From the NCBI RefSeq assembly GCF_000017405.1, contig NC_009667.1, positions 62,001-126,000 on the forward strand: 64,000 nucleotides of DNA. The letters are read 5' to 3'. Under the pieces are notes generated by a model. It was not told the DNA's origin, searched no databases, and was given only the letters and a program-made list of their open reading frames with translations. This document shows, in pieces, positions 57,164 through 64,000 of this stretch (the stretch's first letter is position 1; every line of letters begins with the position of its first letter). The position numbers and the translations under genes are program-made. Origin of the DNA: Brucella anthropi ATCC 49188. GTDB taxonomy: Bacteria; Pseudomonadota; Alphaproteobacteria; Rhizobiales; Rhizobiaceae.

Positions 57164-57400
57164 TCAGAATGCGGTGAAGGTCAGCGTCGTCAGTGAACGG
57201 ATGATGTTGGGAATGTTGAGAACATTCTCGTTGATGAACTTGCCGATATCCTGATCCTCGGCAATGTAGATCTTGGCCAGAAGGTCGAATTCGCCGCTGG
57301 TGGAATAAAGCTCGGAGACGATTTCGCGCTGAAAGAGCGTATCGGCAACTTCGTAGGTCTTGCCGGGGGCGCACTGCAGTTGCAGGAAAACGGGCTTCAT
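57164..57400 (-). CDS. Stand-alone Lrp/AsnC ligand-binding (RAM) domain protein
   Basis: 78 residues matching only the C-terminal RAM domain of Lrp/AsnC regulators (PVFLQLQCAPGKTYEVADTL, SGEFDLLAKIYIAEDQDIGKFINENVLNIPNIIRSLTTLTFTAF); no helix-turn-helix is encoded. Such proteins bind amino acids and may modulate full-length Lrp proteins. Monocistronic, divergent from the cyclase gene. Confidence 0.85.
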   Translation of the reverse strand: MKPVFLQLQCAPGKTYEVADTLFQREIVSELYSTSGEFDLLAKIYIAEDQDIGKFINENVLNIPNIIRSLTTLTFTAF

Positions 57401-57641
57401 GTCTCTTCCTTTCGCGACGGGACTGCGTGGCGGATATCACAGCAGTGTTTGCAGGTTACAAACACGGACAGCCCGCCGAAATCAAGAGCGAAAGCATAGC
57501 GGATGGCGATGTTTGGCGCAGCAGGTTTGTCCTCCACGCATGGCTGGTTCACGCGGAGGTTTTAATTTACTCAATTGTAATTTTCTTGAGAGGGCGCAAT
57601 AAGACTTCTCCCAGAAATTGTAATTTGCGCGTCCGATTTAT

Positions 57642-58790
57642 ATGAAATTTGTACTTCCCGCCGTTTTGCTGCTGTTCGCGTTCGCCTTTTTCTCGGCGTG
57701 GCTTTCCGATCGCGGTCGCCAGTTTCTGGTGTCCTGCGGCGCTTGTTTCCTGCTGATCGGCCTCGCAATGCTGGTCCAGCTTGGTGATTTCCCTTCGGAC
57801 GACAATCTGAACACGGTGCTTTCTGCCGCATTTTATGTCGGAGGCACGCTCGTTGGCGGCTATGGCATTTTGCAGCGAAGCGGGCTGCGGCTTACATCTG
57901 CCTTCTACATATTGAGCTTTGCCCTCATCGTCGGCGGTGTCTGGTATTATTGCTATATTGAGCCCGATCTTCTGTCGCGGGTCTATGTGCTCAATCTGGG
58001 CATGGCCACGTTGATCCTTTCTTTCGCATGGCAGGCGCGGCGGCTGTTCAAGGGGCCGCTGGTGGACAAGCTGCTGCTGGTCATGCTCGTTCTGGTGGCA
58101 TTGCAATTCGTGCCGCGCACGCTTCTGACCGCCCGCTCCCTGCTCGGCGATGTCGATGGCGACGATTTCGCAACGACTGTTTTCTGGCAATGGACGGTGT
58201 TTTCTACCGCTATCGCAGCGGTTGTCACCGGCTTCGCCTTGCTGGCCGCTGCCGGTTACGACCGTATCGGCGAACTGTCGCATGAACGTGACAGCGATCC
58301 CTTGACCGGGCTCCTCAACCGGCGCGGACTGGAAATGCGCTACGATGCGCTTTCACAGACGAAAAAGGGCGTGCCCGGCTGGGTTGCCGTTTGCGATATC
58401 GATTACTTCAAGGCGCTGAATGATGCCTATGGCCATGCGGCGGGCGACGCGGTTTTGAAGGAATTCGCTGGAATCCTGCGCAAACTCATCGGCGAACGGC
58501 CACTGATTGCGCGTACTGGCGGCGAGGAGTTCGTGATCTGTGTCGACGACATGCATGCCGATAATGTCTTCCAGCTTATGGAAGGCGTGCGGCAGAACAT
58601 CGAGAGGCACCGGTTCCAGCGCCTCGCAAAGGAAGCCAGCGTCACATGCAGCATCGGCTGTGTCCGTCTGCCGGAGCAGGGTGATTTCTGGCAGGCGGTC
58701 GATAAGGCCGACAAAATCCTCTACGCCGCCAAGAAAGAAGGACGCAACCGCACCTATGTGGAAGGGTTAAACCCGAACAGCGACGGATAG
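57642..58790 (+). CDS. Membrane-bound diguanylate cyclase (GGEEF)
   Basis: 382 residues. The N-terminal 210 residues form about six to seven transmembrane helices without a recognised sensor motif. The GGDEF domain begins at DPLTGLLNRRGLEMRYD, with the active-site GGEEF in IARTGGEEFVICVDD near residue 295. The RxxD inhibitory site five residues upstream of it is absent. It should make c-di-GMP, used in attachment and motility control. ATG at 57642 lies shortly after an AT-rich leader. Confidence 0.92.
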   Translation: MKFVLPAVLLLFAFAFFSAWLSDRGRQFLVSCGACFLLIGLAMLVQLGDFPSDDNLNTVLSAAFYVGGTLVGGYGILQRSGLRLTSAFYILSFALIVGGVWYYCYIEPDLLSRVYVLNLGMATLILSFAWQARRLFKGPLVDKLLLVMLVLVALQFVPRTLLTARSLLGDVDGDDFATTVFWQWTVFSTAIAAVVTGFALLAAAGYDRIGELSHERDSDPLTGLLNRRGLEMRYDALSQTKKGVPGWVAVCDIDYFKALNDAYGHAAGDAVLKEFAGILRKLIGERPLIARTGGEEFVICVDDMHADNVFQLMEGVRQNIERHRFQRLAKEASVTCSIGCVRLPEQGDFWQAVDKADKILYAAKKEGRNRTYVEGLNPNSDG

Positions 58791-58932
58791 TTCACAGAGC
58801 GGACGAATTTTGGGGATGGCGGTTTTTACGGGTGGTCTTCGATAACTTTCCGGTGATGATCCGCACATTGCCGCAAATCATGCTTATTATCGCCGCCGAT
58901 AATGTGAGTATCGAGGAGTTCCCGAAAGTCCG

Positions 58933-59343
58933 ATGAAATTCAAATCCCTTGTGTTGCCTGCGTCCGCTGTTGTTGGTCTCCTCTCGTTCGGCCCGGCGGT
59001 TTCTCCGTCTTTTGCAATGAATGCTTCCGAAAAGGCCCAGCTCGAGAAGCTCGATCCGGCAACCCGCCTTGAGCAACGTTGCGACGTGGAAGCAATGGAA
59101 CGCATCACGCGGGAACAGAAGTTTTCGGTCGACAAGGTTCTGGCCTATGCCTTCTCCGATCCCGTGACCACGAAGAATTCGATCGAGGCCGATGGCGCTG
59201 CCTTCCGCAGCCGCGAGCACTGGTACAAGCTGTCCTTTGTCTGCAAGACGGATGAGGAACATATCAATATCGTTTCGTTTCGCTACGATATCGGCGATGA
59301 AGTGCCCCAGAACCAGTGGGACAAGCACTACCTCGTCCCATAA
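58933..59343 (+). CDS. DUF930 family exported protein
   Basis: 136 residues: signal peptide (1-29, cleavage after SFA), then the DUF930 core KLDPATRLEQRCDVEAMERITREQKFSVDKVLAYAFSDP and HWYKLSFVCKTDEEH. Two cysteines (RCD, VCK) probably form a disulfide. Typical of Brucella-Rhizobium; function unknown. Convergent with the MliC-like gene. Confidence 0.9.
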   Translation: MKFKSLVLPASAVVGLLSFGPAVSPSFAMNASEKAQLEKLDPATRLEQRCDVEAMERITREQKFSVDKVLAYAFSDPVTTKNSIEADGAAFRSREHWYKLSFVCKTDEEHINIVSFRYDIGDEVPQNQWDKHYLVP

Positions 59344-59352
59344 CAGGGTCGT

Positions 59353-59739
59353 CTATTCTTCCGAGTCGTCCGAACGGCAGGCTGACAGCAGCGTCACTTC
59401 CTTGGCGGTGTGATCGGCTTCGAGATGGCTCAGCACAGCCTGACCGTCCTTGTCGCTCCAGCGGTAGCTGTCCTGCTCATCGATGGCGACATATTTCTTG
59501 AGACTGTCATGCCATTGCAGCGCGATCATCTTGCCTTCCGCATCGAGAACCGCAAAGCCGGGTGCGCTGCCATTGCGGATATAGGTAACAGGCACGACGA
59601 CCCCACGTTCGCAGATGTAATCGACCCGCTCGATGGGGTTTGCATCCTGAGCCTGCGCCGAAACAGAAGGCGCGAAGAGCATTGCCGGGCCTGCTATAAC
59701 CGCGAAAAGGGTGCAAATGGAACGCTTGCCATATGCCAT
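59353..59739 (-). CDS. MliC-family lysozyme inhibitor-like protein
   Basis: 128 residues. Signal peptide (1-30, cleavage after AQA), then a small beta-rich domain with the MliC pattern: YICERGVVVPVTYI, FAVLDAEGKMIALQW, and a final cysteine (LLSACRS) that may pair with the first. Family members inhibit host lysozymes; here the assignment rests on pattern only. Convergent with DUF930. Confidence 0.75.
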   Translation of the reverse strand: MAYGKRSICTLFAVIAGPAMLFAPSVSAQAQDANPIERVDYICERGVVVPVTYIRNGSAPGFAVLDAEGKMIALQWHDSLKKYVAIDEQDSYRWSDKDGQAVLSHLEADHTAKEVTLLSACRSDDSEE

Positions 59740-60086
59740 GGTGAAAAATCCTCTGGTCAGCCAATCGATACAGGGAAAATAACTCTTCGGCGGCCCGGTT
59801 CAAGAGCGATCATATCGCGCGGTAAAGTTGCAACCCGACAGCAAAAAATAATCAGCCTGCGACCGATTTCCTGCAACCGAAACAGGTTTCGCCCGTTATC
59901 AGCCTGCCGATCGCGAGATTGGCGGAGGCCCGGATGAATACTTGCCCCCCGCAACCCCAGTCCGGGCCTCACTTCCGAGGTTGGAAAGATTGTATCTGAA
60001 ATTATTGGGATTGTTCGTACTCATAGCAGGCACTTATATCGGGTGAGCTTGATTTAGAAATTTATACTGAAGCCCGGTGATCCCAT
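59740..60086. other. Intergenic region with a GC-rich hairpin
   Basis: About 350 bases between divergent genes. Besides promoter sequence it has the stem GAGGCCCGGA (59925) / TCCGGGCCTC (59970) with a C-rich loop, and a weak AT-rich stretch near 60000-60060. No gene is seen. Confidence 0.45.
59925..59970. ncRNA. Candidate structured RNA with a C-rich loop
   Basis: Perfect 10-base stem GAGGCCCGGA / TCCGGGCCTC, loop TGAATACTTGCCCCCCGCAA then CCCCAG, inside which TTGC/GCAA can pair around six C residues. Alphaproteobacterial small RNAs often present C-rich loops to ribosome-binding sites, but nothing here proves transcription. Confidence 0.3.
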
Positions 60087-60920
60087 ATGATGCTCAATCT
60101 GATCGTGGTTTTTGTTGTTGCCGGATTGCTCCTTCATTTTTTCAATTGGCGTAAGACCGGAATCGTTCTGATCGGCCTTGCGGCCATCTTTTACGGTGCA
60201 ATTGCTTCGGCAATTCTTCCCGACACGCTGATGAGCCGCCTGCAATCGGCCTATTCATCGCAATTGCAGACGCAGCTTGAAGACAATACTGCCTTCATCG
60301 TCTTCGGTATGGGAACCCAGACAGTCGATGGCGACGGTCAGAAGGTGGTCGAACCACTTGCCTTCTCCTACGGGCCGATTTTGGCGGCGGTCGCCATGAA
60401 CCGACAATGTGTCGAGAAGGGTTTTCGCTGCAAGTTCATCGCCAGCGGCGCCGATGTAGCCGGAACGGGTGTTTCCGAAGCCGCATCAATCGCCACGCAG
60501 CTGGAAAAGGCCGGTGTCGATCCGGCTTCCGTCCTGCTTGACGAGAAAAGCCGCAACAGCTGGCAGAACTCCAGGAACGTAGCAGCAATCCTGCGCGAGA
60601 TCAGACCGGCGAAAGTTGTTCTGCTACAGGCTGCGCCGATGATGAAGCGCGATCTTCTTTATCTGGCACATTTTGGTGTGAAGCCTGAGCCGGTTGCGGC
60701 CGGTTATCTGACCGGATCGCATACCAACATGTCTTCGCCGGGCCTGTATTTCCTCATGACCGATCTGGCGCTTCACGAGGAGATCGGAGTCTGGCGCTAT
60801 ACGCTCTACAACTTCATGGGCTGGAATGAGCCGAAGCAGCCTCCGCTCCAACTGGGGCAGGCCACGAGCAGCCTCCCCACCCAAACTTCACCGGCTGCCG
60901 GACCGGTGTCGGCTCAATGA
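60087..60920 (+). CDS. YdcF/SanA/ElyC (DUF218) family membrane protein
   Basis: 277 residues: two N-terminal transmembrane helices (about 1-20 and 25-45), then a periplasmic DUF218 domain with FIVFGMGTQTV, ASGADVAGTGVSEAASIATQLEKAGV, EKSRNSWQNSRNVAAIL and KVVLLQAAPMMKRDLLYLAHFGV. The pattern of conserved Ser-Gly-Gly and Glu-Asn residues in true SanA/YdcF is only partly kept. The family is linked to envelope and peptidoglycan homeostasis. It is followed by the sulfate operon in the same direction, 172 bases away. Confidence 0.85.
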   Translation: MMLNLIVVFVVAGLLLHFFNWRKTGIVLIGLAAIFYGAIASAILPDTLMSRLQSAYSSQLQTQLEDNTAFIVFGMGTQTVDGDGQKVVEPLAFSYGPILAAVAMNRQCVEKGFRCKFIASGADVAGTGVSEAASIATQLEKAGVDPASVLLDEKSRNSWQNSRNVAAILREIRPAKVVLLQAAPMMKRDLLYLAHFGVKPEPVAAGYLTGSHTNMSSPGLYFLMTDLALHEEIGVWRYTLYNFMGWNEPKQPPLQLGQATSSLPTQTSPAAGPVSAQ

Positions 60921-61092
60921 GTTAATGATACTATCATCGGCGTGTTTCGACATGCCGGTGGAAAAATTATCTCCGAATTCTCCAACAAAATGAGTAGATT
61001 TTTCGAAGTCGTTTCAAATAACGACCGGCTTGTGGCATCCTGTCTTCAAAGAGCTCTGATACTGTCTTGGCCAGTGAAACATGGAGGCGGTC

Positions 61093-62121
61093 ATGAAGAT
61101 ATCGAGATTCTCGCTCACTTTGGCAGCATTGGTGGCTGCGGCTTCGCTGACCGGAACGGTTCAGGCAAGCTTTGCCGATCAGACACTTCTGAACGTGTCC
61201 TACGATCCGACGCGTGAACTTTACAAGGATTACAACGCCGCTTTTGCCGCCCACTGGAAGGCAGAAACCGGCGAAACCGTCACCATTCGCGCTTCCCATG
61301 GCGGGTCGGGCAAGCAGGCGCGCTCGGTGATCGATGGCATCAAGGCCGATGTGGTGACGCTGGCGCTTGAAAGCGATATCGATGCGATTGCCGCACTTTC
61401 AGGCAAGATCGACAAGGACTGGCGCAAGCGCCTGCCCAACAATTCGGCTCCCTATACGTCAACCATCGTCTTCCTTGTGCGCAAGGGCAATCCGAAGGGC
61501 ATCAAGGACTGGGGCGATCTGGTGAAGGACGGCGTCGAGGTCATCACGCCGAACCCGAAGACCTCCGGCGGTGCCCGCTGGAACTATCTCGCCGCATGGG
61601 CCTGGGCCTACAAGCAATACGGTGGCGACGAGCAGAAGATCAAGGATTACATCGGCGAACTGTTCCGCCATGTGCCAGTGCTCGATACCGGTGCGCGCGG
61701 CTCGACAACCACTTTCGTGCAACGTCAGCTCGGCGATGTGTTGCTTGCCTGGGAAAACGAAGCCTATCTCTCGGTGGCTGAATTTGGCGAGGATGCATTC
61801 GACATCGTTGTTCCGCCGCAATCCATTCTGGCTGAACCGCCAGTCGCGGTGGTGGACAAGAATGCCGAGGAAAACGGCACCACCAAGCTGGCGCAGGCCT
61901 ATCTTGAATATCTGTATTCGCCGGAAGGTCAGGCGCTTGCCGCCAAACATTTCTACCGTCCGTCGAAGCCTGACATCATCCCTGCCGACAAGCAGCGCAA
62001 GTTTCCGGACTTGACGCTGGTGACGATCGATGATCCGATTTTCGGTGGATGGGCCAAGGCACAGCCCTATCATTTTGGCGATGGAGGAACGTTCGACCAG
62101 CTCTACAAGCCGGGAAAATAA
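61093..62121 (+). CDS. sbp: Sulfate-binding periplasmic protein
   Basis: 342-residue binding protein of the sulfate/thiosulfate ABC importer. Signal peptide 1-29 (cleavage after SFA), then [33 protein letters not shown] (typical sulfate-contact segment) and [19 protein letters not shown] near 160. ATG at 61093 with GGAGG 6-8 bases before is chosen over the one at 61081. First gene of sbp-cysT-cysW-cysA. Confidence 0.95.
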   Translation: MKISRFSLTLAALVAAASLTGTVQASFADQTLLNVSYDPTRELYKDYNAAFAAHWKAETGETVTIRASHGGSGKQARSVIDGIKADVVTLALESDIDAIAALSGKIDKDWRKRLPNNSAPYTSTIVFLVRKGNPKGIKDWGDLVKDGVEVITPNPKTSGGARWNYLAAWAWAYKQYGGDEQKIKDYIGELFRHVPVLDTGARGSTTTFVQRQLGDVLLAWENEAYLSVAEFGEDAFDIVVPPQSILAEPPVAVVDKNAEENGTTKLAQAYLEYLYSPEGQALAAKHFYRPSKPDIIPADKQRKFPDLTLVTIDDPIFGGWAKAQPYHFGDGGTFDQLYKPGK

Positions 62122-62178
62122 TCCGGAGTTCGAGAGCAATCAGTAACAATAAGTACTGAAGAGGGAACAAACCAACGC

Positions 62179-63045
62179 ATGTCTTCGCTCCCTGCACGGG
62201 CCAGAGCAGGGTCGCACTTCAGAAAGCCGAGCGTCATTCCCGGTTTCGGGCTGACGTTCGGCTTCAGTGTTGCCTATCTGACCCTTCTCATTCTCATTCC
62301 GCTTGCGGCATTGGTGCTGCGTTCCACCGAAGTCGGGTTTTCCGGCTTCTGGCGCCTCGTCACCGACGCGCGCACATTGAAAGCGCTTGAAACGAGCTTC
62401 GGCACCGCCTTCATCGCGGCGCTGGTCAATGTGGTCTTCGGCGTCATCCTCGCCTGGGTTCTGGTGCGTTATCGCTTTCCGGGGCGCCGCTTCGTTGATG
62501 CCATCGTCGATATTCCCTTTGCGCTGCCGACGGCAGTGGCCGGTATTGCGCTGGCCGCGATCTATGCGCCGAATGGCTGGATAGGCAGCCTGCTGGCTCC
62601 GTTCGGCATTCGCATCGCCTTTTCGCGGGCGGGCATTATCATTGCGCTGATCTTCATCGGTCTGCCGTTCGTGGTGCGCACGGTCCAGCCGATCATGGAG
62701 GAAATCAGCCGCGAGGTCGAAGAGGCGGCGGCAACGCTTGGCGCATCCCGGTTTCAGACCATCTGGCGGGTGCTGCTGCCGAGCCTGCAACCCGCCATCC
62801 TGACCGGCTTCGCGCTCGCCTTCGCACGCGGCGTCGGCGAATATGGCTCGGTGATCTTCATTGCGGGCAATACGCCTTATGTCTCGGAAATCGCGCCGCT
62901 TCTGATCGTGATCAAGCTGGAGGAATATGATTATGCCGGGGCGACGGCGCTCGCCACGGTGATGCTGGCGCTTTCCTTTGCGATGTTGCTTTTCATCAAT
63001 CTCATCCAGTCGTGGACACGGAGGAAATATGGTCATGGCGAATGA
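62179..63045 (+). CDS. cysT: Sulfate ABC transporter permease CysT
   Basis: 288-residue permease with about six transmembrane helices and the EAA loop (EEAAATLGASRFQTIWRVLLPSLQPAI) near residue 185. It forms the channel with CysW. A stretch of 57 bases separates it from sbp; its 3' end overlaps cysW by 17 bases. Confidence 0.95.
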   Translation: MSSLPARARAGSHFRKPSVIPGFGLTFGFSVAYLTLLILIPLAALVLRSTEVGFSGFWRLVTDARTLKALETSFGTAFIAALVNVVFGVILAWVLVRYRFPGRRFVDAIVDIPFALPTAVAGIALAAIYAPNGWIGSLLAPFGIRIAFSRAGIIIALIFIGLPFVVRTVQPIMEEISREVEEAAATLGASRFQTIWRVLLPSLQPAILTGFALAFARGVGEYGSVIFIAGNTPYVSEIAPLLIVIKLEEYDYAGATALATVMLALSFAMLLFINLIQSWTRRKYGHGE

Positions 63046-63913
63046 ACCTGTCTCTGCCGCTCCTCGCAACAGCCGAAGCGCTGTCACGGAAAGCCCGGCG
63101 ACGCGCATCACGCTGATCGCTCTGGCGCTGGCATTTCTGGCCCTGTTCCTCATCCTGCCGGTGATAGCGGTTTTCGTGGAAGCCTTCCGCAAGGGGGCAG
63201 GCGAATATCTGGCGGCACTGGTCGAGCCGGATGCCTGGGCTGCGATAAGGCTCACCCTCATGGTGGCGGCCATTGCCGTGCCGCTCAATCTGGTCTTCGG
63301 CATTGCAGCTGCTTGGGCAATCGCGAAGTTCGAGTTCAAGGGCAAGGCGCTGCTGACGACGCTGATCGATCTGCCGTTTTCCGTGTCGCCGGTCATTTCC
63401 GGTCTTGTTTTCGTACTGCTTTTCTCAAGTCACAGCCTGCTTGGGCCGTGGCTGTCACGGCACGGCATCGAGATATTGTTCGCCGTTCCGGGCATCGTGC
63501 TGGCGACGGTGTTCGTCACGTTTCCCTTTGTCGCGCGCGAACTGATCCCGCTGATGCAGGAACAGGGAACCGGCGATGAAGAGGCGGCAATTTCGCTCGG
63601 CGCCAATGGCTGGCAGACGTTCCGCTATGTGACGCTGCCCAATATCAAATGGGGGCTGCTTTACGGTGTGCTGCTCTGCAATGCCCGTGCAATGGGCGAG
63701 TTCGGCGCTGTTTCCGTTGTCTCTGGACATATTCGCGGTCTCACCAATACGATGCCGCTGCATGTGGAAATCCTCTACAACGAATATAACTTCGTCGGTG
63801 CATTTGCGGTGGCGTCGCTGCTGGCTTTCCTGGCGTTGTTGACGCTTGCAATCAAGACGGCGCTGGAACTGCGCTATGGCGATGAACTGGCTGGCAGTGG
63901 AAACGGGCACTGA
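63029..63913 (+). CDS. cysW: Sulfate ABC transporter permease CysW
   Basis: 294 residues from the ATG at 63029, which has GGAGG 5 bases upstream; this lies inside the 3' end of cysT. Six transmembrane helices and the EAA loop (EEAAISLGANGWQTFRYVTLPNIKW) near 187. Together with CysT it makes the sulfate channel. Confidence 0.95.
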   Translation: MVMANEPVSAAPRNSRSAVTESPATRITLIALALAFLALFLILPVIAVFVEAFRKGAGEYLAALVEPDAWAAIRLTLMVAAIAVPLNLVFGIAAAWAIAKFEFKGKALLTTLIDLPFSVSPVISGLVFVLLFSSHSLLGPWLSRHGIEILFAVPGIVLATVFVTFPFVARELIPLMQEQGTGDEEAAISLGANGWQTFRYVTLPNIKWGLLYGVLLCNARAMGEFGAVSVVSGHIRGLTNTMPLHVEILYNEYNFVGAFAVASLLAFLALLTLAIKTALELRYGDELAGSGNGH

Positions 63914-63988
63914 CACCCAAACTGGCAATTAGCCGCTCGGCGGCAGAAATAAAGCATAGTCCTGCTATGGCAGACGGAAGGATTGGGA

Positions 63989-64000
63989 ATGGAAGTTCGT
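63989..64000 (+). CDS. cysA: Sulfate transport ATP-binding protein CysA, first four codons
   Basis: ATG GAA GTT CGT at the very end of the window, 75 bases after cysW; the start MEVR is that known for CysA of Brucella, and GGGA lies 3 bases before. The rest is outside the window. Confidence 0.75.

Overview
The window is a chromosomal segment of an alphaproteobacterium of the Brucella/Ochrobactrum group (Hyphomicrobiales). This rests on many proteins matching what I know of that group (RlmN, IlvD, the start of CysA, an IalB-family protein, DUF2794 and DUF930 proteins), on an frcRBCAK-type fructose locus, on an imuA-imuB-dnaE2 cassette preceded by an alphaproteobacterial GAAC-N7-GAAC LexA box, and on several families of short interspersed palindromic repeats of the kind found between Brucella genes. 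I see no rRNA, tRNA, insertion sequence, prophage or CRISPR array. The exact species cannot be fixed by eye.

Layout. 1-3.4 kb: 3' part of tamB, then an L,D-transpeptidase. 3.6-6.7 kb: small unknown genes, nested repeats, then a YcnI/PCuAC copper-protein fusion with a DUF2946-like partner. 6.8-9.6 kb: a two-gene GMC dehydrogenase (flavoprotein plus Tat-exported small subunit) and glyoxalase I. 9.7-13 kb: a ribbon-helix-helix protein, a cysteine-free Mrp ATPase and phosphoglucomutase. 13.1-20.7 kb: an AraC regulator with a DUF2000 protein, then the fructose locus (ROK repressor, a perfect 11-bp inverted-repeat operator, FrcB, FrcC, FrcA, a kinase) and a FAH-family hydrolase. 20.7-23.2 kb: small proteins, a lytic transglycosylase lipoprotein and a hemolysin-III-family protein. 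23.5-29.1 kb: the SOS mutasome imuA-imuB-dnaE2. 29.2-31.3 kb: a MarR regulator pair, then a ParD-like protein coupled to a second-type methionine aminopeptidase.

31.3-46.9 kb is mostly core metabolism and housekeeping: argG, LysE exporter, rlmN, IalB, phhB, a low-molecular-weight phosphatase overlapping thpR, the tesA/ybbA/ybbP set, a Bax-inhibitor-1 protein, an acetyltransferase, DUF2794 and DUF1223 proteins. 47-56 kb: acnA, divergent from the cytochrome c maturation cluster ccmABCDG. That cluster carries a repeat insertion flanked by a 16-bp direct duplication and is followed by an AT-rich foreign gene for a PD-(D/E)XK nuclease-like protein, then ilvD. 56-60.9 kb: a response regulator coupled to an HPD-containing J-like protein, a stand-alone AsnC/RAM domain, a GGEEF diguanylate cyclase, DUF930, MliC-like and YdcF-like envelope proteins. 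The window ends in the sulfate importer sbp-cysT-cysW-cysA, with cysA cut after four codons.

Most of the window is ordinary core genome. The least ordinary parts are the repeats (nested insertions, stop codons supplied by repeats, a flanking duplication), the AT-rich nuclease-like gene after ccmG, the ParD-like/Map pair, the Mrp protein without any cysteine, and two structured intergenic hairpins with C-rich loops.
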